From: Molossus alvarezi
Taxonomy: Eukaryota; Chordata; Mammalia; Chiroptera; Molossidae
NCBI GenBank assembly: GCA_037176705.1
Contig: CM073887.1
Location: forward strand, 61,155,001 to 61,219,000
Direction: 5' to 3'
DNA: 64,000 bases
Translations under genes and position numbers: made by a program
Shown here: positions 1 to 10,343 of the stretch, piece by piece
How positions within the stretch are numbered: position 1 is the stretch's first letter
How the letters are laid out: each line of letters opens with the position of its first letter
The notes under the pieces: model-generated
Told to the model about the DNA's origin: nothing
Database searches by the model: none
The model's input: only the letters and a program-made list of their open reading frames with translations

Positions 1-457
1 CGCACCTTTCCCTCCCTACCTCCTCAGGCTCTACTAGTCATTCACATCCCAGCCCTGAACTAACTGTGGGCCACTTACCTCTATGAGCCCCAGTTTACCC
101 AACTGTGAACAGAGGGAGTTGAAGCCAGTTCCTACTCATACCTCAATATTTAAACCAAAAATCTCTATTGCGGGAAGTCTTCCCTGCTCCTTAAGGAAGA
201 TCAGCATGGGGGTTAGGGTTAGTCTACACCCAAATGTCTCCAGACTAGGGGCTCCAGGACTGAGACCCCTTGATGACCCTAATACTGGGTGGGTAGCAGG
301 GAATGTTTGCTGAATGCAGGAATGTTTTCTGCCTGGAAAACTCCTTTTCACCCTTTAGAACCCACGCTTGGTGCCTCCTCCTCTGGGACACCCTCCAGGG
401 GCAAGGAAGGCCTGTCAGGGGGACCCTTGCCTGAAGAGCCCCTCCCTGGCCCCACAG

Positions 458-661
458 GACATGTTTGCCTTCATGGGCAGCCTGGATACCAAGGGCACCA
501 GCTACAAGTATGAGGTGGCACTGGCTGGGCCAGCCCTCGAGCTACACAACTGTATGGCTAAGCTGCTGGCTCACCCATTACAACGGCCCTGCCAGAGCCA
601 TGCCTCCTACAGCCTGTTGGAGGAGGAGGATGAAGCCACTGAGGTTGAGGCCACTGTCTGA
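458..661 (+). CDS. BABAM1: BABAM1 (MERIT40), last coding exon only
   Basis: This is the terminal exon of BABAM1, the MERIT40 scaffold of the BRCA1-A complex (with BRE, BRCC36, Abraxas and RAP80) and of the BRISC deubiquitinase. The acceptor is the cccacag ending at 457, and the frame is open from 458 to the TGA at 659-661, giving 67 residues. The peptide begins DMFAFMGSLDTKGTSYKYEV and ends in an acidic tail, EEEDEATEVEATV, which I recognise as the conserved BABAM1 C-terminus. Upstream exons lie before base 1 or were not identified in 1-457. The gene order BABAM1-ANKLE1-ABHD8 supports the call. No lesion is visible. Confidence 0.93.
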   Translation, partial: DMFAFMGSLDTKGTSYKYEVALAGPALELHNCMAKLLAHPLQRPCQSHASYSLLEEEDEATEVEATV

Positions 662-716
662 ACCATCCCTGTGCATCCAACCTTGTAAACCCTTGGCTTA
701 CGAGTGCTGGGGTTTT

Positions 717-928
717 TGTTTGTTTTTAAATATGTTTTTATTAATTTTTAGAGAGAGAGGGAGAGATAGAAACATCTAAGTGAGAGATACATCAGTTGGC
801 TGCCTCTTGCATGCCCCCTACTGGGGATTGAGCCCAAAACTCTGGACATGTGCCTTGACTGGGAATCCAGCTAGGACCTCTCAGTCCCTGGTTGATGCTC
901 AGTCCACTGAGGCACACTGGCCGGGCTA
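717..928 (-). mobile_element. Ves SINE inside the BABAM1 3'UTR
   Basis: Antisense tRNA-derived SINE: the T-rich tail is at the left and the tRNA-like head (ending cactggccgggc) at the right. The flanks gagtgctggg (before) and gaatgctggt (after) look like a decayed target duplication. It lies between the stop codon and the poly(A) signal. Confidence 0.85.
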
Positions 929-1132
929 GAATGCTGGTTCTTAAGCTCTGCTCCATGGGACCCCTGAGGGATTTTAAGGAAGCACTCGGTTACTTCAGAG
1001 CCCTGGAGGGGAAACCCATGATTCCAGGAAGCATCCCAGGGTCTGTGGACACCCATTCCCCATGTTCCTATACCATATCGCTCCCCAGTTTGTCAATTGT
1101 AATATGTTCTTCTGTGTGATTTTTGTCATCAG

Positions 1133-1138
1133 AATAAA
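1133..1138 (+). other. BABAM1: Poly(A) signal AATAAA, probable BABAM1 3' end
   Basis: The only canonical AATAAA found after the BABAM1 stop, 472 nt downstream, in the context gtcatcagAATAAAaaattg. It implies a 3'UTR of about 490 nt. Confidence 0.65.
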
Positions 1139-1454
1139 AAATTGAGAAATCTTTAACCCAGGTCCACACCAATTACCTTGTGTTAATTTAGGATCTTCTT
1201 GGTTACAAGTGACAGAAAATCCACCCAATGAACAGAAAGGGGAATGGCTTGGTTCTTGTGGATGAGAAACCAAGGTGCAGCTTCAGGTTTGACTGTATCC
1301 ATCTGTTCAGAAAACACTGCCATTGGGGTGGGCTGCTTTCCTCTCAACCTGTGGAAAGGGATGAGATGGTTGTGTTGACCCCAGGAAAGAAAATTCCTAC
1401 CAAGAGGGGCTGCTGTTGGCTAATTGGTCTCAAATTAAAAAGCAAAACAGCCAT

Positions 1455-1676
1455 GCTCTGGCCGATTTGGCTCAGTAGTTAGAGCATCGGCCCGTGGACC
1501 AAAGAGTCATGGGTTTGATTCTGGTCAGGGGTACGTACCTCAGTTGCGGTTCGATCCCCGGCCCTGGTTGGGGTCATGCAGGAGGCAACCAATCAATGTC
1601 CCCCCGCCCCCGCTCCTGTATCTGAAAATCAGTGGGAAAATATCCTTGGGTGAGGATTTAAAAAAAACAAAAAATA
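1455..1676 (+). mobile_element. Ves SINE
   Basis: Sense copy with a divergent head (ctggccgatttggctcagtagttagagc) and the terminal block atccttgggtgaggat followed by an A-rich tail. It starts the SINE-rich intergenic stretch between BABAM1 and ANKLE1. Confidence 0.85.
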
Positions 1677-2013
1677 GCCCAGGAGCCATGGCTGAACAGG
1701 GCCTCTCATGCAAGCCAAGCTTCAGGGAGAAAAACTATCTGCCATCCTCACTGAAATGCCTGCCTGCACTGTATTCCTGCTGGGTGAGCCAACCCTTATA
1801 AAGGAGTTCTTGGAATTGTATTTCAACCAATAGAAGGGAGATGATCCCCTTGTCCAGTTGGAGCTGTGTAATTATAGATTCTAGCATCTTTGACACATCA
1901 GAATGACTCTACTCCAGCCAGTTGGGACAGTGCTTTTTGGGCCAAACTGTGAAGACTTGGAATACCCACTTGCATGAGGACAGGCCAACTAAGGGACAGG
2001 TGTGGGCTGCCCT
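1677..2013. other. Unique intergenic DNA
   Basis: I see no gene, splice-bounded frame or recognisable repeat here. Short open frames lack coding character. Confidence 0.5.
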
Positions 2014-2030
2014 ATAAAAATTCCTTTATG

Positions 2031-2263
2031 GCCCTGGCTGATTTAGCTCAGAGGTTAGAGCGTCGGCCTGCGGTCCAGAGAGACCCAGGTTCGGTTCCCG
2101 CTGGGGGCACGTACCTTGGTTGCAGTTTGTCCCCGGCCCTGGTTGGGTCGTGCAGGTGGCAACCACTTGATGTGTCCCTTTCACATCGATGTTTCTCTCT
2201 CTCTCTCTCCCTCCCATTCTATCTGAACAAAATATGGAAAAATGTCCTCTGGTGAGGATAAAA
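2031..2263 (+). mobile_element. Ves SINE, first of a same-target stack
   Basis: Sense, full length: tRNA-like head, (TC)n region, then aaaatgtcctctggtgaggat and an A tail. It is flanked by attcctttatg at 2019-2030 and 2268-2277. Confidence 0.9.
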
Positions 2264-2277
2264 AAAATTCCTTTATG

Positions 2278-2507
2278 ATCCTGGCTGGTTTTTCTCAGTG
2301 GTTAGAGCGTCGGCCCTCGGACCGGAGAGTCCCAGGTTTGATTCCCGCTAAGGGCATGTACCTTGGTTGCAGTTTGTCCCCGGCCCTGGTTGGGGTTGTG
2401 TGAGTGGCATCCAGTCAATGTTTCTCTCTCTTCCTCTCTTCCTTCCACTCTATGTGAAGATAAATGCAAAAAATGTCCTCGAGTGAGGATAAAAAAAATT
2501 TTTTTTT
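2278..2507 (+). mobile_element. Ves SINE, second of a same-target stack
   Basis: Sense, full length, ending aaaatgtcctcgagtgaggat plus an A/T tail. The same attcctttatg target sequence precedes it (2268-2277) and follows it (2509-2520). Confidence 0.9.
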
Positions 2508-2521
2508 AAATTCCTTTATGG

Positions 2522-2754
2522 GCCCTGGCCAGTTTGGCTCAGCAGTTAGAGTGTCGGCCCAAAGAGTCACAGGTTCAATTCTGGTTAAGGGCACATACCT
2601 CGGTTGCGGTTTGTCCCTGGCCCTGGTCCAGGTTGTGTGGGAGGCAACCAGTCGATGTGTCCCTCCAATATCAGTGTTTGTCTCTCTCTCTCCCCCACCT
2701 TCCCACTCTATCTGAAGATAAACAGAAAAATATCCTCGGTTGACAATTAAAAAC
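2522..2754 (+). mobile_element. Ves SINE, third of a same-target stack
   Basis: Sense, full length, with a decayed terminal stem (tatcctcggttgacaat). It is followed by a fourth copy of the target, aaattcccttatgg (2757-2770). Confidence 0.9.
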
Positions 2755-2770
2755 AAAAATTCCCTTATGG

Positions 2771-3275
2771 CTGGATAATGCTTATTCCTGTTCTACCAAA
2801 GGCTGATTTGTTGGCTGGAGTTGAAACAATTTGTCAGAGAGGGCTGTGTTGTTCTACGTTGAGGTGTTTGCTCTGAATGAAGTCTCTTTCACTACATCCC
2901 AAATTGAGGATTCCTGTTGGCATTGAATTGGCACCATGACCATTGGTTGACAGCTGTGACCACTACCCAAACCCCAGCCCAGGTAAAGTGAGGGCTTCCA
3001 GCACCCCCTTATCTGGCGTTGCCTGTGTCATGGGCCAGAGCTCTGCAATGTTCCTTCTGGTTGTTCAGGCCTGGATCAAGCCTCTCCTGAGAAAGGGAGG
3101 ATTACAGGTCCCAGGAAATAGTGTGGGTGCTCCACAGAAGGGAGACAAGACAGGCACAAGTCCACCATTCAACTATCTGTCTGGATAAGGAGCAATTGTG
3201 AAAAAAGTTTACCGGATAGATCCTCAATTCCATATACAATTTAAATGGCTTTAAGGAGCAACAGCTTTTCCTTCC
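2771..3275. other. Unique intergenic DNA upstream of ANKLE1
   Basis: No exon, promoter or identifiable repeat is visible. The 81-residue open frame at 2943-3188 has no recognisable homology or splice context. Confidence 0.5.
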
Positions 3276-3400
3276 CATAGCATTTATTAGGCACCCGTGT
3301 GCCAGGACTCTGTAATGAAGTGCTCATTCAACATCACACCAGTCTGGAAGGGATTCTTCTCCCATTTTGCAGATGGGAAAACTAAGGACTCGGGCCTAGC
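3276..3400 (-). repeat. MIR SINE (ancient), antisense
   Basis: It reads catttattaggcacccgtgtgccaggac, then cccattttgcagatgggaaaac, in the order expected of a reverse-complement MIR core and tail. Confidence 0.65.
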
Positions 3401-3639
3401 GTCCCAAAATCACGAACTCCTTGCCCCGGGAGACTGAAAACGGGCGCCGCAGAGATGGGAGCTGATAATTGAATTTGCGCGCTAATGGAGGCGGAGGCCT
3501 CCTCTGCAGTGGGCACCTCCGGTACACTGGCTCACAGCACCACCCCTTCCAAAGATGTGTCGCGTTTCCCCGTTTTGAGACCAGATAATGGCACACCCGG
3601 CAGCCTCCACCTGCCCAGGCCCTACCTGAGCACCTTTTG

Positions 3640-4110
3640 AGGTCGCGGGCCTGGGTGTGCGGCGCCGGGTGGCTTAGGTGCATACCCTGTGCCGCGGGTG
3701 GGGAGCCCGGAGCCCGGGGGCGCGGGGCGGGGCGGCGCATGCGCACAAGGGCTCCGCGGGAAGTTTGAAATTGGCAGGCCGGGCAGCCCGGACTAGGGGA
3801 CCGCGCGGGCATGGGCTCAGCGGTGGAGCTGGCGCTGCGGCTGCGGGCAGCATTGCGGGAGGAGGAGCCACGGTAAGGACGAGGGGGCCAAGGCGGGCGG
3901 GCCAGGACAGGGGGCGCGCATCTCGGTCCACTCTGACTCCCTGATCACAGGGCTGTCAAGGAGCTGCTGCGCCAGGGCGCCGACCCCAACCTGGTACTAG
4001 TGGACGGTGCGGCGGCGGTCCACCTGGCGGCGGGAGCCGGGCACCCCCGCGCTCTGCGTTGCCTCAAGGCTCTGCTGTGTGGAGGCGGAGACCCCAACCT
4101 TCGGTGAGGC
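3640..4110 (+). promoter_or_regulatory. ANKLE1: CpG-rich ANKLE1 promoter and 5' end
   Basis: GC- and CpG-dense DNA spanning the ANKLE1 start codon and first two exons, with no TATA box. A perfect NRF-1-type palindrome, gcgcatgcgc, lies at 3735-3744, about 70 bases before the ATG. This is consistent with a dispersed-start CpG-island promoter; the start site itself cannot be placed from sequence. Confidence 0.7.
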
Positions 4111-7100
4111 GGGGACCCCGGGCCAAGCCTTTTGCCCAGGGGACGGGTCTCCCCAGTTCGAGGGCGAGGCCTGGGAGTCTCTATGAGGGCATCCTACGTT
4201 CCAAGGGTGGGGACTTGGTGCCCCAGGGCGGAGCTTGGGGAACTAGGGGAGGGATCCTGAGAACCCAAGGGAGTGGGCTAGGGTTCCAGACTAAGTATGG
4301 GGTATGGGGTTGTGCTGGGGTCAAAGTGGGGATCAAAGATTCGGATCTGGGGGTAGAATCGCTAGGGTCAGAGAGCAGAGATTTGAGTCCCAGGTCCAGG
4401 GCGTAGGATCTAGATTTCGAGGGTGTCTCAGGCTAGAGGGTGGAGATGGGGGGATCAGAGCCAAGGCTTCTCCGCTCCTGCCCCAGATCAGCCGAGGCAC
4501 TGACACCGTTGCACGTGGCTGCTGCCTGGGGCTGTCGCCACGGCCTGGAGCTGCTGCTGAGCCGGGGAGCAGACCCCAGGCTGCTCGACCAGGTGAGGGG
4601 CCCTACATGAAGAACCGAAGGGCAGACCCGGAGAGTGAGAAGGGAGGAGGGAAGAGGGCTTCTGGCAACCCCTGTTGATCATCCCCCACCCCCCCCTCCA
4701 AGGATGGACTGCTGCCGCTGGACCTGGCGGAACAGCAGGGGCACCAGGACTGTGTGCGCATCCTGAGGAAGCCCTGGATGCTGCCTAGGACCCCTACCTG
4801 TACCTGGGCAGAGACCCAGGTGCTAGAGCCTGAGCCCAGCGGTGCGTAGGGCCTATATGGAGACAGGGGCTTGACCTATGGACGTTTATCATGTCTCTGT
4901 CACTGATTTCCAGTGTCTCCTGCTGGTTCTGTCTCATGTCCAGTGTCTCTGGTCAGCTGTGTTTGCCTTCACTTCTCTCTTCTCCCTTTGATTCCACCCA
5001 CCTGTTTCTGTCTGATCCAACTCCCATCCCTGCCTCTGGCTTCCCTCTCCCCTGCTGTCTAACCCCAACTCTCATCCTCTGCTCTAGGCTCAGTCCTCAA
5101 GAGAACGGGGCTGGATGCCAACCTCTCTGGACCTCCCACTCTGGACTCCACAGCACTGGGCACAAGTGACAGCAGGGACATAGATCTGGAGGCTAGCGCT
5201 GGACCCCCCAGCTTCGTTGTCAATCCTGAGGCTGCTGACAAGAATGGCAGCTTGGAGTCCCCTCCAGGGTTCTGGGACTGCAGCTCAGATGCCTCCTTTG
5301 TCACAGCAGTTGAGGCCTCTGGAGCCAAAGACCCAGCCCCCCAAACATCCCCCTGGGCTGGGTTATTGCCCCAGACTAGGCAGCAACTCCTACCTCATAT
5401 CCAGCCACCCCAGAGGGTGCTAAAGTCTCTGCACACCCCACAGTTGGAACATAGATCTGTCATGATGGGCAAGGAGGCTGAATTAAGAGCCGGTTTACAG
5501 GCCCTGACTCTGACCTTGCCAGATACGCCCCCCTCCCACATGTCCCCACCAGATAGGAGCCCAGCCCACAGCCCCCATTGGGAACCACTGCCTGGACCCC
5601 TTGACTTCCACTTCCTAACAGATGACCCATCGTCCCTTGACAGTGAGGTGGCCGCCCTCTGGTTGACAGAGGACGAGGCAAGCTCCACAGGTGGCAGAGA
5701 TCCAGTCCCCTCTTGCTGGTGCCGGCCGGTCCCAGCCATGTCTGACCTGGAACTGCTGCAAGAGCTCCAGGCACTTGGTGAGAGCCCAGGCCCCATCACT
5801 CCCTTCCCCTCGCCACATCACCTCCAATGACTAGAAGAAGCCCAGGCTGCTCCTGGTTAGTCTCTTCTGGGCACTCAGAGGTCAAGGAGCTTCCAGGAGT
5901 CCCCAGAGACTCTGGCTCTCAGTCCCACTTCTCTCTTTATCTCTGGGAACTACCCCTTCCTCTGTCTCCCTTGACTCAGTTTCCCCTCCCAGGCCCAGAC
6001 TTGTCAGGGCACAGCCCAGAGCTGACTGAGGCCCTGAAGACAGGCCAAATCCCAGATGCCCAGGCAGATGAGGATGCACTTGCCCAGCAATTTGAGCAGC
6101 CGGATCCCAGCAGAAGGTGGAGGGAGGGGGTAGTGAAGTCCAGTTTCACATATCTGCTGCTGGACCCCAGGTACTCGGAAGTGGGAGCTGGAAAATTCTG
6201 GAATTGGTTCCTTTATGCTGTATGTTCTCAGGAAGGGAACTGGCCCTCTCTGGTCATAAACCTTATCTAAAAAAGGCAGTTGGAATTATTCAAGCTACTG
6301 TCTTTGGGGAGCAGCCACCACTGTCTGCCTTATAAAATGTGGGTCACTGGATGTGGATTCTATATGCCTTGTGACCCTTAGAGATTTTCTTTAGGGCTAC
6401 TCTTGTCACTTTTTCCTCTTTGAGCCAACCCTTTTCATCCAGGAAGACTCAGAACCTGCCAGCCCGAGCCTTCTCACTAACTTGGGCTGAATGTTTTCGG
6501 ACTTTTGTCAAAGCCATCTTCTATGTGGGCAAGGGGACACGGGCCCGGCCAAATGTTCACCTGTGGGAGGCCCTTGGCTACCGTGGGCGGTCCGGAAAAC
6601 AGGTATGAGGATAAGTACCGGGATCAGAGCAGGGGCAGTCAGGCTGTGGGCAGGTAGAGGAAGGAGGGAATTGGGAGGCATATCTCTGACCCTGCCCTGA
6701 CCCCCAGGCTTGCCCCAAAGTACAGCAGATCTTGGACATTTGGGCCAGTGGACGTGGTGTTGTGTCCCTGCATTGCTTCCAGCATGTGGTCGCTGTGGAG
6801 GCTTACACTCGAGAGGCATGTCTTGTGGATGCTCTAGGTGGGTGCCTGGCTTATGGGGTTGGGGAGTCACAGGAAGGGCACTTGATCTACCAATTCCCTA
6901 ACCCCTTACCTCTCAGGGCTGTTTGTTTGTTCAAGTAATTATTGAGCACCGACTATATACTTGCACATGCACATATATTTTTTCATTTATCTTCAGATAG
7001 AGCAGGAGGGAGAGAGGGGGCAAGAGAGAGAAACGTCGATGTGAGAGACACATCGACTGGCTGCCACCCACATGACCCCAACCGGGGCCCGGGCCAAACT

Positions 7101-7491
7101 GCAACTGAGGTACGTGCCCTTAGCAGGAACCGAACCTGGTACTCTCTGGTCTGCGGGCTGACGTTCTAACTGCTGAGCCAAAGCAGCCAGGGCATGTACA
7201 TATTTTGTTCCATAGGTTTATACCTGCTTGAGAGGAATACACAGTGGGTTCACTGTCACATATTTCTACTTGGAGTTCACTGAGGCTGCCCCTGTGACCT
7301 CACCCCCAATCTCTTCAGGAATCCAGATGCTGACCAACCAGAAACAAGGACACTGCTATGGAGTGGTGTCGAGCTGGTCACCCACCCGGCGCCGCCGTTT
7401 GGGGGTACATCTGCTGCATCGTGCCCTCCTTGTTTTCCTGGCTGAGGGTGAGCGAGAGTTGCGACCCCAAGACATCCAGGCGTGTGGCTGA
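3811..7491 (+). CDS. ANKLE1: ANKLE1, ankyrin-LEM-GIY-YIG endonuclease; in-frame TGA in the LEM domain
   Basis: ANKLE1 is a structure-selective DNA endonuclease of haematopoietic cells. Exons: 3811-3872, 3951-4103, 4487-4592, 4703-4841, 5088-5855, 5993-6170, 6443-6602, 6708-6837, 7319-7491. All introns are GT-AG and phases join. Read through, it gives 622 codons (human about 615). Residues 1-145 hold ankyrin repeats (ADPNLVL, TPLHVAAAWGC). The LEM domain starts near residue 371 (MSDLELLQELQALGE). The GIY-YIG nuclease runs from about 455 to the end: Y463 in TYLLLDP, YVG 496-498, R502 and catalytic-type E553 in VAVEAYTREA. Codon 401 is TGA (5828-5830), yet downstream exons stay open and conserved. 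A second donor after 5777 has the same phase and would remove 26 codons including the TGA, giving 596 residues. So the gene is either truncated, or intact with a shortened LEM domain. Confidence 0.93.
6966..7193 (-). mobile_element. Ves SINE in ANKLE1 intron 8
   Basis: Antisense copy. The T-rich end is at the left and the head (ccaaagcagccagggc) at the right. Flanks gcacatatatttt and gtacatattttg resemble a target duplication. It accounts for about half of the 481-bp intron. Confidence 0.85.
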
Positions 7492-8132
7492 GCACTGGGG
7501 AACTGTCCATCCAGCCTGGGTAGAGATCAGGGTGTGTGAATATTCCAGCTGCCCTGTGTTGAAAACAGCCCTCCATCTTGAGTTGTAGAAGGCTTGTGGG
7601 GGCTGAGCAGCAGGGCAGATCTCCCCCTCAGGCTAAGGGAGGACTTTGTTACAGATGGAACTGCTGGAGAGGTGGTGAACTCCCTATCACAGGAGAACAA
7701 GTGGACCAGAAGATTCTTTGGAACATTTGGTGCTTTGGAACTTGCCAGTGCTTTGGCAGTTTGGGCCTGTCTGTGTGGACAACGTCCACTTTTATCTTCC
7801 AGACACAGGAGACCTACATTGTGAGCTGGGGGCTTCCTCAGCCACATGCAGGGAATCTACCCAGTTTAAGAGATGGGTTCTGCCAGATGTGGTACCTCAG
7901 ATGAATAACCTGTCTGTCTGAGCCTCAGTTTCCTCAATTGTACAATAGGGACAGTAAGGTCCTACTTCAGGAGTCATGTGGGGATCGGAGGTTGTGACTC
8001 AGAGCCCTGCACTGAGCCAGAAGTGGCCCAAGTAGAAAGTCTCCTGGGGAAGGGAAGTACCCTGATGTTCTCAAGGTACCAACTGTGTGAGGTGACAGGC
8101 CAGGGCTAGGGGAGCTTGTGGGTTGTGGATGT
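7492..8132. other. ANKLE1 3' flank
   Basis: Presumably the ANKLE1 3'UTR and flank, but no canonical AATAAA or ATTAAA is seen close to the stop. A short MIR-type remnant (gagcctcagtttcctcaattgtacaa) sits near 7920-7960. Confidence 0.45.
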
Positions 8133-8160
8133 AAGACACCAGCCTTGGTTGCCTTGGTTG

Positions 8161-8318
8161 CCCTGGCCGGTTTGGCTCAGCGGTTAGAGCATCGGCCTGC
8201 GGTCCAGAGAGACCCGGGTTCGGTTCCCGCTAAGGGCACGTACCTCAGTTGCAGTTTGTCCCCGGCCCTGGTTGGGTTGTGTGGGTGGCAACCACTCAAT
8301 ATGTTCCTTTCACATCGA

Positions 8319-8354
<36 letters not shown>

Positions 8355-8415
8355 TCACACTCATCTGAACAAAATATCGAAAAATGTCCTCGGGTGAGGA
8401 TAAAAAAAAGAAAAA
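8161..8415 (+). mobile_element. Ves SINE, full length and young-looking
   Basis: Sense copy with a near-consensus head, a long (TC)n tract and the terminal aaaatgtcctcgggtgaggat. A 16-bp target duplication, aagacaccagccttgg, occurs at 8133-8148 and 8416-8431. The left copy is separated from the head by ttgccttggttg. Confidence 0.93.
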
Positions 8416-8432
8416 AAGACACCAGCCTTGGG

Positions 8433-9024
8433 TGTGCAATGCCAGCTTCCCAGCATTGCTTCTCTGAACCTGTTTCTTCTACCATAAAATGGGATCAATA
8501 ACCCCAACTTCTGGTGGTGCTCTGTGATTTCAGACTATTCACTTTTGCAGAGTTTCAGTAAAATGCCAGGCTGCAGTGCTGATGAGGTATTAGCAGGATC
8601 ATTTATGTTTCCAGAAGTTGTTTCTTCAAAGTGTCCAGTGGGTTTAGGGACTGGGGGAGATCCACTGCCTCATTGAGTTCACTGTCTGCTCCTCACTGCA
8701 GCTCAGCTAACCAAGTTCTGCAGGGGGTCAACTGTAACCTGGGCAGAGGTTCACCTGCTTAGGTTCCTCCACTTTGGAGCCTATGACTCCCCCCAATCCC
8801 CAATGGCTGGTTTGTAATTAGGGACCCAGCCTCTGGAGGGGGCCTGGGCTCTCCCATCTTAACGGAACTGAAGAAACCTCTCTAAGCTGAGCAGCTTCCC
8901 AAGCACAAAGTCTCCTGATAAAGCGACATCAATTAAAACTGTGACATCGACCCAGGAATTCACAAACAAGTCACTGGGAAAGAATCCAGAGACCCCCAAA
9001 GTTCCCAAAGAGATGGGGTTTGTC
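8433..9024. other. Unique intergenic DNA
   Basis: Between convergent ANKLE1 and ABHD8. Nothing recognisable beyond scattered low-complexity words. Confidence 0.45.
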
Positions 9025-9215
9025 TAATGGTTTCCCAACCTCAGCTTTACTGATACTTGAGGCCAAATTATTTTGGGGGTGCAGGCTGTTTTATACATTG
9101 CAGGGTGTCAGGAGGCATCCCTGCACTCCACCCACTAGATGTCACTATCACCCTCCCCCTCCCAGAAGTGACAAAACTATTTCTAGAATTTCCCAAGGGA
9201 CAGCTGTGGGTCTAG
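9025..9215 (+). repeat. MER5-like hAT DNA transposon remnant
   Basis: gtttcccaacctcagctttactgatactt, then ttgcagggtgtcaggaggcatccctgcactccacccactagatgtcac, in the order of a MER5-type non-autonomous element. The family name is from memory. Confidence 0.6.
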
Positions 9216-9844
9216 TGAGAACCAGTGGGGGAAAGGACCCAAGAGGCAGAAACAGGAGACAATTGTCTCCTCCCATCATCCTTACAAACCACTGGTGTAC
9301 CTAGATATGCATACATTAGGGTAAAATATAGAGTAAGAGCATGGCCATGGGGCAGGGAAATCCTCCACACAGAAAAAGATAGACTTGGTGGCTTCAAAAT
9401 AAAAATATCTTTGTGACAAAAGCCACCCTAAACAAGTTGAAAGGTAAAATGGGATAGCAATAGGTACTGACTTGCTGTATGACTTGGGTGAAGCGGATTC
9501 AGTGAATTGATAGGTGTCAGGCACTCAGCATAGGGCCTTGTATATAGTTGGCACTCCATTATGGCTGTTCTAATCCCATGTGATATCCAGTGATGCTCAC
9601 CTCCATCTCCATATGGACCTCTTCCTTCCCTCCAGGGGCAAGGAGCTCACCCCCTGACTTTCTGCCTTCTGTTCTGGGAATGCTGCCCAAGCACCCCTGT
9701 ATTCTAAGGAAGGAGGCGAAATTTAGGAAGCAATCCTGGAAGGCTCCCGAGGGGTAGGCACCTGCATCAGCCCAATTTGTAGATGGGCAAACTGAGGCTC
9801 GGGGAACCTCTGCCCTGCGGTCGCCCGGCACAGGTCTGAAGGTT
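9216..9844. other. Unique DNA at the ABHD8 3' flank
   Basis: No gene or clear repeat is visible apart from a possible short MIR tail near 9775-9800 (gatgggcaaactgaggctcgg). Confidence 0.45.
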
Positions 9845-9860
9845 TGGATTGTCACTTCTT

Positions 9861-9866
9861 TTTATT
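9861..9866 (-). other. ABHD8: Poly(A) signal of ABHD8
   Basis: Plus-strand tttatt is AATAAA on the minus strand, 478 nt beyond the ABHD8 stop. It is the first canonical signal seen and predicts cleavage near 9845. Confidence 0.75.
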
Positions 9867-10343
9867 GAGTTACAAGTTGAGATGTGCAGGTTCTGTGGCA
9901 CCAGCCCCCCATCCCACCCCCCTGATCCCTGCCTCTTGGACAACAAAAGCTACCAGCACCAGGGAATGGGGGTGGAGGGGTCTTGAGCAACGGGGCAGTG
10001 GCCCCAAGGGCCCCTGGATTAAGCATGGCTGACACGTAAGACAGAGAGTGGGATGGGTGCCGCCTCGGCCATGGCCATGGCCATAGCAGGGAGGAGGCTT
10101 TTGTACAAGGTCATACTCCGTGGGGGTCCCTGCTACAGTCTGGATGGGCCCCATAGGACACAAGCTGATTGCGGAGTGTCTACCTGGCTCCCTTGAATGC
10201 CACGCCCAGCCCAGCCAGCCTGGGGGTGTCTCCCAGGCCTGACCTGCCCACCAGAGCAAACGGCCTGCCCAGGTGTTCCTGGTGCAGACCACGTGCTGGC
10301 TCTGGGCCTCCTGCTCCTCCTAGATACCCTGCTGACCCGGCAG

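Noticed and set aside
3811..7491. ANKLE1 as a pseudogene
   Set aside because: Apart from the one TGA, all splice sites, phases and nuclease residues are intact, and an in-frame splice bypass exists. Lineage-specific remodelling or a sequencing error is at least as likely.
8161..8250. tRNA-like sequences with A- and B-box-like words at many sites (also 2031, 21974, 51693)
   Set aside because: They are the heads of tRNA-derived SINEs, followed by a common body and A tail and flanked by target duplications. The anticodon arm and acceptor stem do not form a functional tRNA.
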